A stretch of 13,260 nt of DNA, taken from NCBI GenBank assembly GCA_049794535.1, contig JBARCX010000334.1, positions 1 through 13,260 of the forward strand, in the 5' to 3' direction. Positions within the stretch are counted from its first letter, which is position 1; each line of letters begins with the position of its first letter. The notes below the pieces were generated by a model. It saw nothing but the letters and a program-made list of their open reading frames with translations, did not search any database and was not told the DNA's origin. The stretch comes from JBARCX01 sp049794535 (GTDB taxonomy: Bacteria; Pseudomonadota; Gammaproteobacteria; Xanthomonadales; Rhodanobacteraceae). Shown in pieces: positions 1-6,524 of this stretch. Both the position numbers and the translations under genes were made by a program.

Positions 1-57
1 TACGGTGACTTCAGGGCTTTCGTCAAGGAAATACCCGGCCGCGTTAATCAGCATTGA
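1..57. other. Window edge: possible gene end (+) or gene start (-), unresolved
   Basis: Two short open frames compete here and neither can be confirmed. On the plus strand, frame 1 is open from base 1 to a TGA at 55-57 and would encode an 18-residue C-terminus ending RVNQH. On the minus strand an ATG at 54 opens a frame to the edge beginning MLINAAGYF, with an AGGGAAG purine run about nine bases upstream. I recognise neither. The two-way terminator at 166-207 would suit a plus-strand gene ending here and converging on the tRNA, but it would serve equally as a tRNA terminator alone. In related genomes nuoA often follows this tRNA on the same strand, and the minus-strand peptide does not look like NuoA. 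The rest of 58-165 shows no gene. Confidence 0.25.
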
Positions 58-165
58 CGGTATCTTCCCTAATACACGTCACAACACACATGCGTATACC
101 GCCAAAAATGCCAGCAAATACCGTCGACCTAGGGGAGCCGCCCCCCAAACTTAGCAGCACGAAAC

Positions 166-207
166 AAGCACAAAAAAACCCGCTTAGCAGCGGGTTTTTT
201 TGTGCTT
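166..207. terminator. Long symmetric rho-independent terminator, two-way
   Basis: Two perfect 18-base arms (166-183 and 190-207) flank a six-base loop (184-189). The arms carry a CCCGC/GCGGG core next to seven A on the left and seven T on the right. Either strand therefore gives a GC stem followed by a U run. On the minus strand it lies downstream of tRNA-Leu and most likely ends the tpiA-secG-tRNA transcript. It can also stop plus-strand transcription coming from the left edge. Confidence 0.9.
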
Positions 208-210
208 ACT

Positions 211-237
211 GGGTTCCAGTGATACTTCCTGAAACCC
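211..237 (-). other. Hairpin in the tRNA 3' trailer
   Basis: In the minus-strand RNA the sequences GGGTTTCAG and CTGGAACCC form a nine-pair stem with one G-U wobble around a nine-base loop. On the opposite strand the same position would be a C-A mismatch, so the structure suits the tRNA-side transcript. It begins five bases after the encoded CCA and precedes the terminator. A trailer structure that influences 3' processing is an inference. Confidence 0.5.
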
Positions 238-242
238 GTTAT

Positions 243-327
243 TGGTGCCCAAAGGGGGACTCGAACCCCCACGCCTTACGGCGCTACCACCTCAAGGTAG
301 TGCGTCTACCAATTCCGCCATCTGGGC
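243..327 (-). tRNA. leuU: tRNA-Leu (anticodon GAG)
   Basis: An 85-nt class II tRNA on the minus strand with encoded CCA (243-245). The acceptor stem pairs GCCCAGA at the 5' end with the TTTGGGC segment. The anticodon loop is TTGAGGT with GAG at 291-293, which reads CUC/CUU leucine codons. The long variable arm (CGCC, GTAA loop, GGCG) typical of leucine tRNA is present, and the T loop contains GTTCGAGTC. It starts 20 bp after the secG stop with no promoter visible between, so it is probably cotranscribed with secG. E. coli places tRNA-Leu(GAG), leuU, directly after secG too, which supports the assignment. Confidence 0.97.
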
Positions 328-347
328 ATGTGTCTTAACTTAACGCT

Positions 348-821
348 TTAATGCTTTGTTGCTGGTGCCGTTGCGCTCGGCACATCACCCTGATTTTTCG
401 CTGGCGCGGTGGTAGCCGGTTGAGCGCTGGGGACGTCGCCATTTGCGGCAGCCGGTGTAGCAGCCTGCGACACTTCCGCATTAGCCGGCACAACCGGTGT
501 CACGGGGGCCGCATTCTGAGGCTTTGTCGGCTGATTGCCAAGCCCTGCCATCACACCAAGATCGCTATTGCTGCTCTGGTGCGGGGCACCATTGATCTTG
601 AGGTAGATCCCCATGCCCAAGCTGAGCACAAAGAACAGCGCAGCAAGCACCGCCGTAGCGCGAGACATGAAGTTGGCCGAGCCACGCGCCCCGAACACGG
701 TAGCGGATGCACCGCCACCGAACCCGGAGCCTGCGTCGGCGCCAGCGCCACGCTGCATCAGGATCAGCACGATCATTGACGCGGCAATCAAGATGTAGAA
801 CACGCTGAAAATAACGAACAT
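348..821 (-). CDS. secG: SecG, protein-export membrane subunit
   Basis: Small inner-membrane subunit of the SecYEG translocon, which assists SecA-driven export. The 157-residue product has two membrane segments (about 1-22 and 55-74). Between them is the conserved glycine-rich loop beginning QRGAGADAG and containing GSGFGGGAS. After residue 77 comes an 80-residue tail rich in Ala, Pro, Thr and Val, where E. coli SecG (110 aa) has a much shorter one. GDVPSA occurs twice in the tail. The ATG lies 23 bp after the tpiA stop and has only a weak ribosome-binding site, consistent with expression as the second gene of a tpiA-secG transcript. tRNA-Leu follows 20 bp downstream. The tail is probably lineage-specific and unstructured. 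Confidence 0.95.
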   Translation of the reverse strand: MFVIFSVFYILIAASMIVLILMQRGAGADAGSGFGGGASATVFGARGSANFMSRATAVLAALFFVLSLGMGIYLKINGAPHQSSNSDLGVMAGLGNQPTKPQNAAPVTPVVPANAEVSQAATPAAANGDVPSAQPATTAPAKNQGDVPSATAPATKH

Positions 822-844
822 GGCGTTTTATAGGTCCGTAGCGT

Positions 845-1594
845 TCAATGCGCCGCGGCGCAGATTCCTAGGAAGTCAGCAGCGACCAAAGCGGCGCCCC
901 CAATCAATCCTCCATCCACATCCGACTGCGCGAACAATTCCGCGGCATTCGCCGCTTTGACACTGCCGCCGTAAAGCAGCCGAGCCAGACCCGCAATCAT
1001 AGCATCCTCTCTTGCAAGTTGGCTACGGATAAAGGCGTGCATTTGCTGCGCCTGCTCGGGCGATGCGGTACGCCCCGTGCCAATAGCCCACACCGGCTCG
1101 TAAGCGATCATCGCAACGTCAAAACTGGCGACGCCACTGAGCGCCAGCACCGCCTGCAGCTGCCGCGCGATCACGACTTCGGCCTCACCAGCATCGCGCT
1201 GCGCAAGCGTTTCGCCCACACAGAGGATGGGCGTAAGGCCACCAGCGCGTGCGGCGGCAAACTTGCGCGCGACCAGCTCATCGCTCTCGCCGTGATATTG
1301 GCGACGTTCCGAATGCCCAACCAGAACCCATTGCGCACCGCTGTCAGCCAGCATGGCGGCGGATACCTCACCGGTATAGGCGCCCTGCCCTTCATGCTCG
1401 CTAACGTCCTGTGCACCGAAACCGAGGCCGGTGGAAGCATGCCGCTCGGCTAGCGAAGCAAGGTATGGAAACGGAGGGAACACCGCCACGTCGATGGTGG
1501 CTGGCATGCTGGCGATAATCTCGCCAACCAACGCGCTCGCCATCGATTGGCTGCCATGCATTTTCCAGTTGCCAGCAACGAATTTCTTGCGCAT
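845..1594 (-). CDS. tpiA: Triosephosphate isomerase
   Basis: Interconverts dihydroxyacetone phosphate and glyceraldehyde 3-phosphate in the cytoplasm (glycolysis and gluconeogenesis). The 249-residue length is normal for the family. Visible active-site parts are N9 and K11 in GNWKM, H94 in GHSERR, the general base E166 in AYEPVW, the flexible phosphate loop at 167-174 (PVWAIGTG), YGGSVK at 208-213 and the phosphate-binding GGLIGGAAL near 228-236. The ATG at 1594 has a GGGGA about nine bases upstream. It is the first gene of the minus-strand run tpiA-secG-tRNA-Leu, so a promoter should lie in the 122-bp gap to the divergent dehydrogenase; I saw only weak candidates (for example TTGCTG-16-TAACCT) there. 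Confidence 0.98.
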   Translation of the reverse strand: MRKKFVAGNWKMHGSQSMASALVGEIIASMPATIDVAVFPPFPYLASLAERHASTGLGFGAQDVSEHEGQGAYTGEVSAAMLADSGAQWVLVGHSERRQYHGESDELVARKFAAARAGGLTPILCVGETLAQRDAGEAEVVIARQLQAVLALSGVASFDVAMIAYEPVWAIGTGRTASPEQAQQMHAFIRSQLAREDAMIAGLARLLYGGSVKAANAAELFAQSDVDGGLIGGAALVAADFLGICAAAH

Positions 1595-1705
1595 GCGAGG
1601 TGTCCCCGTCGATCAAACCGCGAAGGTTAGCATCGTGACCTGTTGCAGCAACGCGGCAGCGCCGCAATTACCCCATCGCATGCCATTATCCACGCTCTTT
1701 GAACC

Positions 1706-1710
1706 AGGAG
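1706..1710 (+). promoter_or_regulatory. Shine-Dalgarno that sets the SDR start
   Basis: AGGAG followed by a six-base spacer and ATG at 1717. A longer in-frame reading from a TTG at 1699 would place this motif inside the coding sequence, so the ATG at 1717 is preferred. Confidence 0.8.
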
Positions 1711-1716
1711 CCGCCG

Positions 1717-2526
1717 ATGTCGCAAGCCCGCCCGCTTAGCTTGATCACTGGCGCATCTGCCGGCATTGGCGCTGCTTTCGCCCGCGCATTGGCGGCCAAA
1801 AAGCACGATTTGGTGTTAACTGCACGCCGAGTCGACCGGCTCGATACTCTCGCAACCGAACTACGCCAGCAATACAACTGCACGGTCACGGTGCTACCGG
1901 CCGATCTCGCTGATTCGGCCGCGCCACGCGCGTTAAACGAGATGCTGCTGCAACGCGGATTGGCTGTGGACTGGCTGATCAACAACGCCGGTTACGGTGT
2001 GCCCGGTACCTTCGTGGAAAATGAATGGTCAACGCATGCGGAATTTCTGCAGGTGTTGCTGACCGCTCCTACCGAACTTGCCTGGCATTTATTACCTGGC
2101 ATGCGTGAACGCGGTTACGGCCGCATCATCAACGTAGCCTCGCTGGCCGGCCACGTGCCGGGTACGGCAAAACACACGCTGTATGCGGCCAGTAAGGCTT
2201 ACCTGATCAAATTTTCGCAGTCGCTTGCGCTGGAGAGCAGCGAGCGTGGCGTACATGTATGCGCACTTTGCCCAGGCTTTACCCGCTCGGAATTCCACGA
2301 CGTCACCGGCACCCGCACACTAATGAACCAGCTGCCCGCATTTATGTGGCAAACCGCTGAAGAGGTGGTACGTGAGGGCATCGACGCCGTCGAACGCGGC
2401 GAAGCGGTATACATCACTGGCCGCGTCAATCGTGCGATCAAAACGATGTTCAAACTAATGCCGGATCAATTGGCCTTACGTATGTCCGCACGCCAGGCAC
2501 GGCGCTATCGCCAACACGACAAATAG
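1717..2526 (+). CDS. Short-chain dehydrogenase/reductase (SDR), DltE-like
   Basis: Predicted cytoplasmic NADP(H)-dependent oxidoreductase of 269 residues; substrate unknown. The Rossmann nucleotide motif TGASAGIG is at 11-18. ARR at 36-38 after the second strand suggests NADP preference. ADL at 62-64, NNAG at 89-92, catalytic S142 and the YAASK motif with Y156 and K160 follow, then CPGF at 185-188. The residue that is normally the fourth tetrad member, Asn in a V-N-L-T-A context, is Leu114 here. The closest general type is the DltE/YqjQ-like classical SDR group often annotated only as SDR family oxidoreductase. It is a single gene facing away from tpiA and converging on the oxygenase gene 24 bp downstream, with no terminator visible between them. 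A clear AGGAG precedes the start. Confidence 0.9.
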   Translation: MSQARPLSLITGASAGIGAAFARALAAKKHDLVLTARRVDRLDTLATELRQQYNCTVTVLPADLADSAAPRALNEMLLQRGLAVDWLINNAGYGVPGTFVENEWSTHAEFLQVLLTAPTELAWHLLPGMRERGYGRIINVASLAGHVPGTAKHTLYAASKAYLIKFSQSLALESSERGVHVCALCPGFTRSEFHDVTGTRTLMNQLPAFMWQTAEEVVREGIDAVERGEAVYITGRVNRAIKTMFKLMPDQLALRMSARQARRYRQHDK

Positions 2527-2550
2527 CACCGGCTTGCCCTAACAACCTGC

Positions 2551-3483
2551 TCAGATCAATTTGATCTCACGCAGTCGCTGCAGCAAATACTCGTGCGAAG
2601 TGATCGGCGTGTCGTAACGCTTCGGGTTCTCTGGCGTCACGCACGACGGCAGCGGATCGAGCACCACGTCTGGATTCGGATGCAGGAAGAACGGCACCGA
2701 ATAGCGCGGCTTACGCGCGTTCTCGTTCTGCGGATTCACCACACGATGTGAGGTGGACGGATACACGTGATTGGTCAGGCGCTGCAGCATGTCGCCGATA
2801 TTCACCACAATCGCGTCACCTTCGGTGGTGATCGGCAGCCACTGGCCATCGCTCAACACTTCCAGCCCTTCAGCACTGGCGCCCACTAGCAAGGTGATGA
2901 AGTTGATGTCTTCATGCGCGCCGGCGCGTACGTTGGGAATGTTTTCTTGAGTGACGGGTGGATAGTGAATCGGCCGCAGGATCGAATTTCCCTGATCGGT
3001 CTTATCGTCGAAGTAGTGCTCCGGCTCACCGATATGCAGCGCCAAGGCACGCAACACGCGGGTGCCGAGCTGATCCAGCGCCTCGTATAAGCCATAGCCG
3101 TAATGCTGGAAATCCGGCACTTCGCTCGGCCACAGGTTGGGCGCCATCACATCGGCAAACGGCGAGTCACGCGAGATCTCACGGCCCACGTGCCAGAACT
3201 CCTTCAGATCCGGGTACTGACTGTCCTTGGCGGTTTCCACCTTGAGCGGCGTATAGCCGCGCGCGCCACCCGTGCCCGGCAGGTGGTACTTCATCTTGGT
3301 CTCGGCGGGCAACGCAAAGAAACGCTGAAAGGCCTCGTAAGCGCCGTCAATCAGCTCGCGCGGAATGCCGTGGCCACTGATGCAGCAGAAGCCGAATTCA
3401 CGATAGGCCGCGCCCAGTTCGGCGACGAAGGCAGCACGGTCGGTGTCGTAACGACGGATGTCGAGGGTAGGAACGTTCTTCAT
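2551..3483 (-). CDS. 2-oxoglutarate/Fe(II)-dependent oxygenase, isopenicillin N synthase-like
   Basis: Non-heme iron dioxygenase of 310 residues with the N-terminal DIOX_N region (about 5-120, including FGFCCISGHGI) and the C-terminal double-stranded beta-helix. The iron ligands are visible as H190 and D192 in AHEDINF and H246 in TSHRVV. R260 and S262 (RYS) match the 2-oxoglutarate-binding RxS motif. The start is taken at the ATG at 3483 (MKNVPTLDIRR) because this matches where family members begin. An upstream in-frame GTG at 3528 has no ribosome-binding site and adds unlikely sequence. The substrate cannot be told from sequence; bacterial homologues are diverse and mostly uncharacterised, and no natural-product genes are nearby. 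It lies between glmM and the convergent SDR and probably has its own promoter at 3566-3595. Confidence 0.9.
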   Translation of the reverse strand: MKNVPTLDIRRYDTDRAAFVAELGAAYREFGFCCISGHGIPRELIDGAYEAFQRFFALPAETKMKYHLPGTGGARGYTPLKVETAKDSQYPDLKEFWHVGREISRDSPFADVMAPNLWPSEVPDFQHYGYGLYEALDQLGTRVLRALALHIGEPEHYFDDKTDQGNSILRPIHYPPVTQENIPNVRAGAHEDINFITLLVGASAEGLEVLSDGQWLPITTEGDAIVVNIGDMLQRLTNHVYPSTSHRVVNPQNENARKPRYSVPFFLHPNPDVVLDPLPSCVTPENPKRYDTPITSHEYLLQRLREIKLI

Positions 3484-3565
3484 GACTAGTCCACAGGTTG
3501 GCGTGCGGTCGATTTGTTCCGCTACCACAGGAGCGGTGCACGTCGGGCCAATCCTTGGCGACCTG

Positions 3566-3595
3566 GGTATAACGAATTCATGAGTTCTAGTTCAA
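3566..3595 (-). promoter_or_regulatory. Candidate sigma70-type promoter for the oxygenase gene
   Basis: On the minus strand TTGAAC (3595-3590) and TATACC (3571-3566) are separated by 18 bp, each matching the consensus at four of six positions. Transcription would begin near 3559, leaving a leader of about 75 nt before the ATG at 3483. An imperfect hairpin with GAATTC arms (3574-3601) overlaps the -35 box and spacer. No T run follows it, so it is not a convincing glmM terminator. Confidence 0.35.
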
Positions 3596-3605
3596 GAATT
3601 CAGGT

Positions 3606-4958
3606 TCACGAGCGTTCGGCGACAGATTTTACGACTGCGGCCAGCTTTTGTGCCATCTGCATCACTTCGGCCGCATCGGCGGCCTCCACGGTAACGCGCA
3701 CCAAGGGCTCGGTACCCGAGGCACGCAGCACCAATCGACCACGGCCATGTAGGGCGTGTTCTATTTCAGCCTGCGCCTGGCGCACCGCATCACTGCCCAA
3801 CGCCTCGCGGGCGCCCTCAGCGCGTACGTTGAGCATCACCTGTGGCAGCTTATGCAAACCTTGCCGCGCGGTGGCTAGATCCTGCCCGGCATGATTCAGC
3901 GCCTCCAGCACAGCCAATGCAGCTACGATGCCATCGCCGGTCGTAGCGCGGTCCAGGCACAGAATATGGCCGGAGGTTTCGCCACCGAGCACACCGCCGT
4001 GCTGCCTCAGCTGCTGCATCACATAACGATCGCCCACGTTGGCGCGAATCAGCGATACACCGAGCTTATCCAGCGCCTGCTGCAACCCATAATTGCTCAT
4101 CAACGTGCCGACGACAGGCCCTTTGAGCAGGCCGCGCGCATGCCAACTGCGCGCCAGCACGTAGAGCATGTCATCGCCATCGGCCAGCACACCGTGACGG
4201 TCAACCAGCTGCACACGATCACCATCGCCATCGAAGGCAATGCCGATATCCGCACCATGGCTCTGTACCGATTGTTGCAACGCTTGTGGATGGGTAGAGC
4301 CGACCTCGCGATTGATGTTGAAACCGTCCGGTTTATCGCCGATGGTGATCACCTCGGCGCCTAGTTCGGCAAACACCTTGGGGGCCACCTGATAGGTCGC
4401 CCCGTTGGCACAGTCGAGCACTAGCTTGAGCCCACGCAAGCTGAAGTCTACCGGCACGGTGGACTTGCAGAATTCCGCATAGCGAGTGACGGCATCACTG
4501 ATCCGCGTCGCCTTGCCAAGCTTTTCAGAAGGTACGGTAACGAACTCCGCATCCACTTCCTGCTCGATCGCCTGCTCGACCGCGTCCGACAGCTTCTCGC
4601 CATTGGCCGAGAAGAATTTGATGCCGTTGTCGTGGTGCGGGTTATGCGAGGCACTAATCACGATGCCTGCATCGGCACGCAAACTACGGGTAAGAAAAGC
4701 CACCGCCGGCGTTGGCATAGGACCAAGCAAGCGCACATCGGCGCCCGCCGCCACCAAGCCCGACTCCAAGGCGGACTCGAACATGTAACCCGAAATGCGG
4801 GTGTCCTTACCGATCACCACCACGGGTCGGTGACCATCCGCGCGTGCCAACCCAGCACCCACAGCGCGCCCTAGCCGCAGCATGAAATCCGCACTGATCG
4901 GCCATTGCCCCACCAGGCCACGAATGCCATCCGTACCAAAATATTTGCGTTGATTCAT
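3606..4958 (-). CDS. glmM: Phosphoglucosamine mutase
   Basis: Converts glucosamine 6-phosphate to glucosamine 1-phosphate on the way to UDP-GlcNAc for peptidoglycan and lipopolysaccharide. The 450-residue product has all the expected parts: KYFGTDGIRG at 5-14, the phosphoserine loop ISASHNP with S104, the metal-binding loop DGDGDR at 243-248, the sugar-binding GGETSGH at 325-331 and the C-terminal phosphate-binding RASGTEP at 412-418. I chose the ATG at 4958 because MNQRKYFGTDGIRG aligns with the E. coli start. In-frame GTG 4982 and ATG 4976 lie upstream without better ribosome-binding sites. It follows folP by 48 bp on the same strand, the same pair order as in E. coli, so cotranscription is likely. 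Confidence 0.98.
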   Translation of the reverse strand: MNQRKYFGTDGIRGLVGQWPISADFMLRLGRAVGAGLARADGHRPVVVIGKDTRISGYMFESALESGLVAAGADVRLLGPMPTPAVAFLTRSLRADAGIVISASHNPHHDNGIKFFSANGEKLSDAVEQAIEQEVDAEFVTVPSEKLGKATRISDAVTRYAEFCKSTVPVDFSLRGLKLVLDCANGATYQVAPKVFAELGAEVITIGDKPDGFNINREVGSTHPQALQQSVQSHGADIGIAFDGDGDRVQLVDRHGVLADGDDMLYVLARSWHARGLLKGPVVGTLMSNYGLQQALDKLGVSLIRANVGDRYVMQQLRQHGGVLGGETSGHILCLDRATTGDGIVAALAVLEALNHAGQDLATARQGLHKLPQVMLNVRAEGAREALGSDAVRQAQAEIEHALHGRGRLVLRASGTEPLVRVTVEAADAAEVMQMAQKLAAVVKSVAERS

Positions 4959-5006
4959 CGTTGTTTTCCGTGGCATCGCCACAGGCGGTGCCAGCTTGCA
5001 TTCGTC

Positions 5007-5918
5007 TCAATCGTCGTCGGGCCAGCGCGGCATCGAAGGCTTGGGGTCGCGACGCGGCGCGACATCACCGGCCTTGACCGCCTGCCACACGGCCAGTGCA
5101 TCCACAGTCACAGCCACATCATGCACGCGGACCATCCGCGCACCACGCTGCACTGCGATCAATGCTGCGACAGCCGAACCGGCTGCGCGTTCATCCGGTT
5201 GCTTGCGGCCCGTCAGCGTGCCGATCATCGATTTGCGCGACAACCCCACATACACGCCACTACCGAGACCACTGAAGCGCTCCAGTGCACGCAACAGCTC
5301 AAGATTGTGCTCGAGGTTTTTACCGAAACCGAAGCCCGGGTCGACCATCACCTTGCGCCGGTCGATACCGGCCAACTCGCAGGCGAACAGTCGATCGGTG
5401 AGGAAGCGATGCACTTCACCCACCACGTCGTCGTAATGCGGCTCGTCCTGCATGCCGCGTGGCTCACCCTGCATGTGCATCAGGCACACCGGCACGCCTA
5501 GCGCCGCCACCGCATCCAATGCACCCTCACGGCGAAGCGCGTAGACATCGTTGATCATGCCTACGCCCGCAGCCACCGCGGCACGCATCACTTCCGGCTT
5601 AGATGTATCGATGGCCAACGGCAAGGTCGTACGCGCTGCGAGCTGCTCGATCACCGGAATCACCCGGCGCAGCTCCTCCTCGATCGACACGTCGTCAGCA
5701 CCGGGGCGAGTTGATTCGCCTCCGATGTCGAGCATGTCGGCGCCTTCTTCTGCCATGCGCAGGCCTTGCTCGACCGCCGCCTCCACGCTGCCGTAGCGCC
5801 CACCGTCAGAAAACGAATCGGGCGTGAGGTTGAGGATACCCACCACACGCGGGCGATCCAACGTCAGCCGGCGGCCAGCACAATCGAGAACGGTAGCGAA
5901 CAGGTCAGCAGCGGACAT
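5007..5918 (-). CDS. folP: Dihydropteroate synthase
   Basis: Joins p-aminobenzoate to 6-hydroxymethyl-dihydropterin pyrophosphate in folate synthesis; the sulfonamide target. The 303-residue TIM-barrel protein shows NLTPDSFSDGG at 30-40, GGESTRPGA at 66-74, DTSKPEV at 104-110, IND at 122-124, MHMQG at 147-151, DPGFGFGK at 193-200, SRKS at 227-230 and RVHDV at 264-268. The frame is open back to 6041, but that region overlaps orn in another frame and lacks homology. The ATG at 5918 has GAGG five bases upstream and is the credible start. The stop of orn lies inside this ribosome-binding region (TGAGG), so orn and folP are probably translationally coupled. A short polar tail ends in WPDDD. Confidence 0.97.
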   Translation of the reverse strand: MSAADLFATVLDCAGRRLTLDRPRVVGILNLTPDSFSDGGRYGSVEAAVEQGLRMAEEGADMLDIGGESTRPGADDVSIEEELRRVIPVIEQLAARTTLPLAIDTSKPEVMRAAVAAGVGMINDVYALRREGALDAVAALGVPVCLMHMQGEPRGMQDEPHYDDVVGEVHRFLTDRLFACELAGIDRRKVMVDPGFGFGKNLEHNLELLRALERFSGLGSGVYVGLSRKSMIGTLTGRKQPDERAAGSAVAALIAVQRGARMVRVHDVAVTVDALAVWQAVKAGDVAPRRDPKPSMPRWPDDD

Positions 5919-5925
5919 AGGAGCC

Positions 5926-6486
5926 TCAGTTGGCGCCGCCAAGCGCGCCCATGTACTTCCGGTAATAGCGCAGCTCATCGACCGAGTCGCGGATATCCGA
6001 CAACGCTGTATGCGCGGACTCCTTACTGAAACCCTTGCCAACCGTCGGTGCCCAGCGTCGCGCCAGCTCCTTCAAGGTCGACACATCGAGGTTGCGGTAG
6101 TGGAAATGACGCTCCAACCGCGGCATCTGCCGATGCAGGAAGCGACGATCCTGGCAGATCGAGTTGCCGCACATCGGCGACTTACCCATCGACACCCACT
6201 GGCGCAAGAACGCCACCGTGGCTTGCTCTGCGGCAGCATGGTCGGTTGTCGAGTCGAGCACTCGCTGCCACAGCCCGGACCGACCGTGTTGATTGCGATT
6301 CCACGTATCCATGGCTTCCAGCCGATCCAGCTCATGGCGGATCGCGAAAACCGGGCCTTCGGCCAAAATATTGAGGTCCTTGTCGGTAACGAGGGTGGCA
6401 ATTTCGAGAATCGAATCGGTATCCGTGTCGAGACCGGTCATTTCCAGATCGATCCAGATCAGGTTGTCGTCGTTGGCTTGGCTCAT
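5926..6486 (-). CDS. orn: Oligoribonuclease
   Basis: 3'-to-5' exoribonuclease that degrades the last two- to five-nucleotide RNA fragments, including the pGpG left from cyclic di-GMP breakdown; often essential in gammaproteobacteria. The 186-residue DEDDh protein has D13 and E15 in IDLEMTG, D113 in CQDRRF, and H159 and D164 in SAHTALSD. All are shifted by one from the E. coli enzyme. The ATG is preceded by a full AGGAGG with a tight four-base spacer. It is divergent from sbcB and is the first of the run orn-folP-glmM, with only 7 bp to folP. Confidence 0.97.
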   Translation of the reverse strand: MSQANDDNLIWIDLEMTGLDTDTDSILEIATLVTDKDLNILAEGPVFAIRHELDRLEAMDTWNRNQHGRSGLWQRVLDSTTDHAAAEQATVAFLRQWVSMGKSPMCGNSICQDRRFLHRQMPRLERHFHYRNLDVSTLKELARRWAPTVGKGFSKESAHTALSDIRDSVDELRYYRKYMGALGGAN

Positions 6487-6524
6487 GGGCCCTCCTGGGC
6501 GCGCAGTCTACCAGCACGCCATGC

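Noticed and set aside
54..338. Plus-strand 94-codon open frame
   Set aside because: It runs through the terminator dyad and the whole antisense strand of the tRNA, has no ribosome-binding site and no recognisable protein character.
3484..3528. Longer oxygenase starting at GTG 3528
   Set aside because: No ribosome-binding site before the GTG; family members begin at the position of the ATG at 3483.
3574..3601. Imperfect GAATTC hairpin as glmM terminator
   Set aside because: There is an A-A mismatch in the stem, it is AT-rich, and no U run follows on the minus strand; it overlaps a better promoter candidate.
5919..6041. Extended N-terminus of FolP from a start at 6041
   Set aside because: It lies inside orn in another frame, has an Arg/Ser-rich out-of-frame look, and the ATG at 5918 has a good ribosome-binding site and matches the family start.
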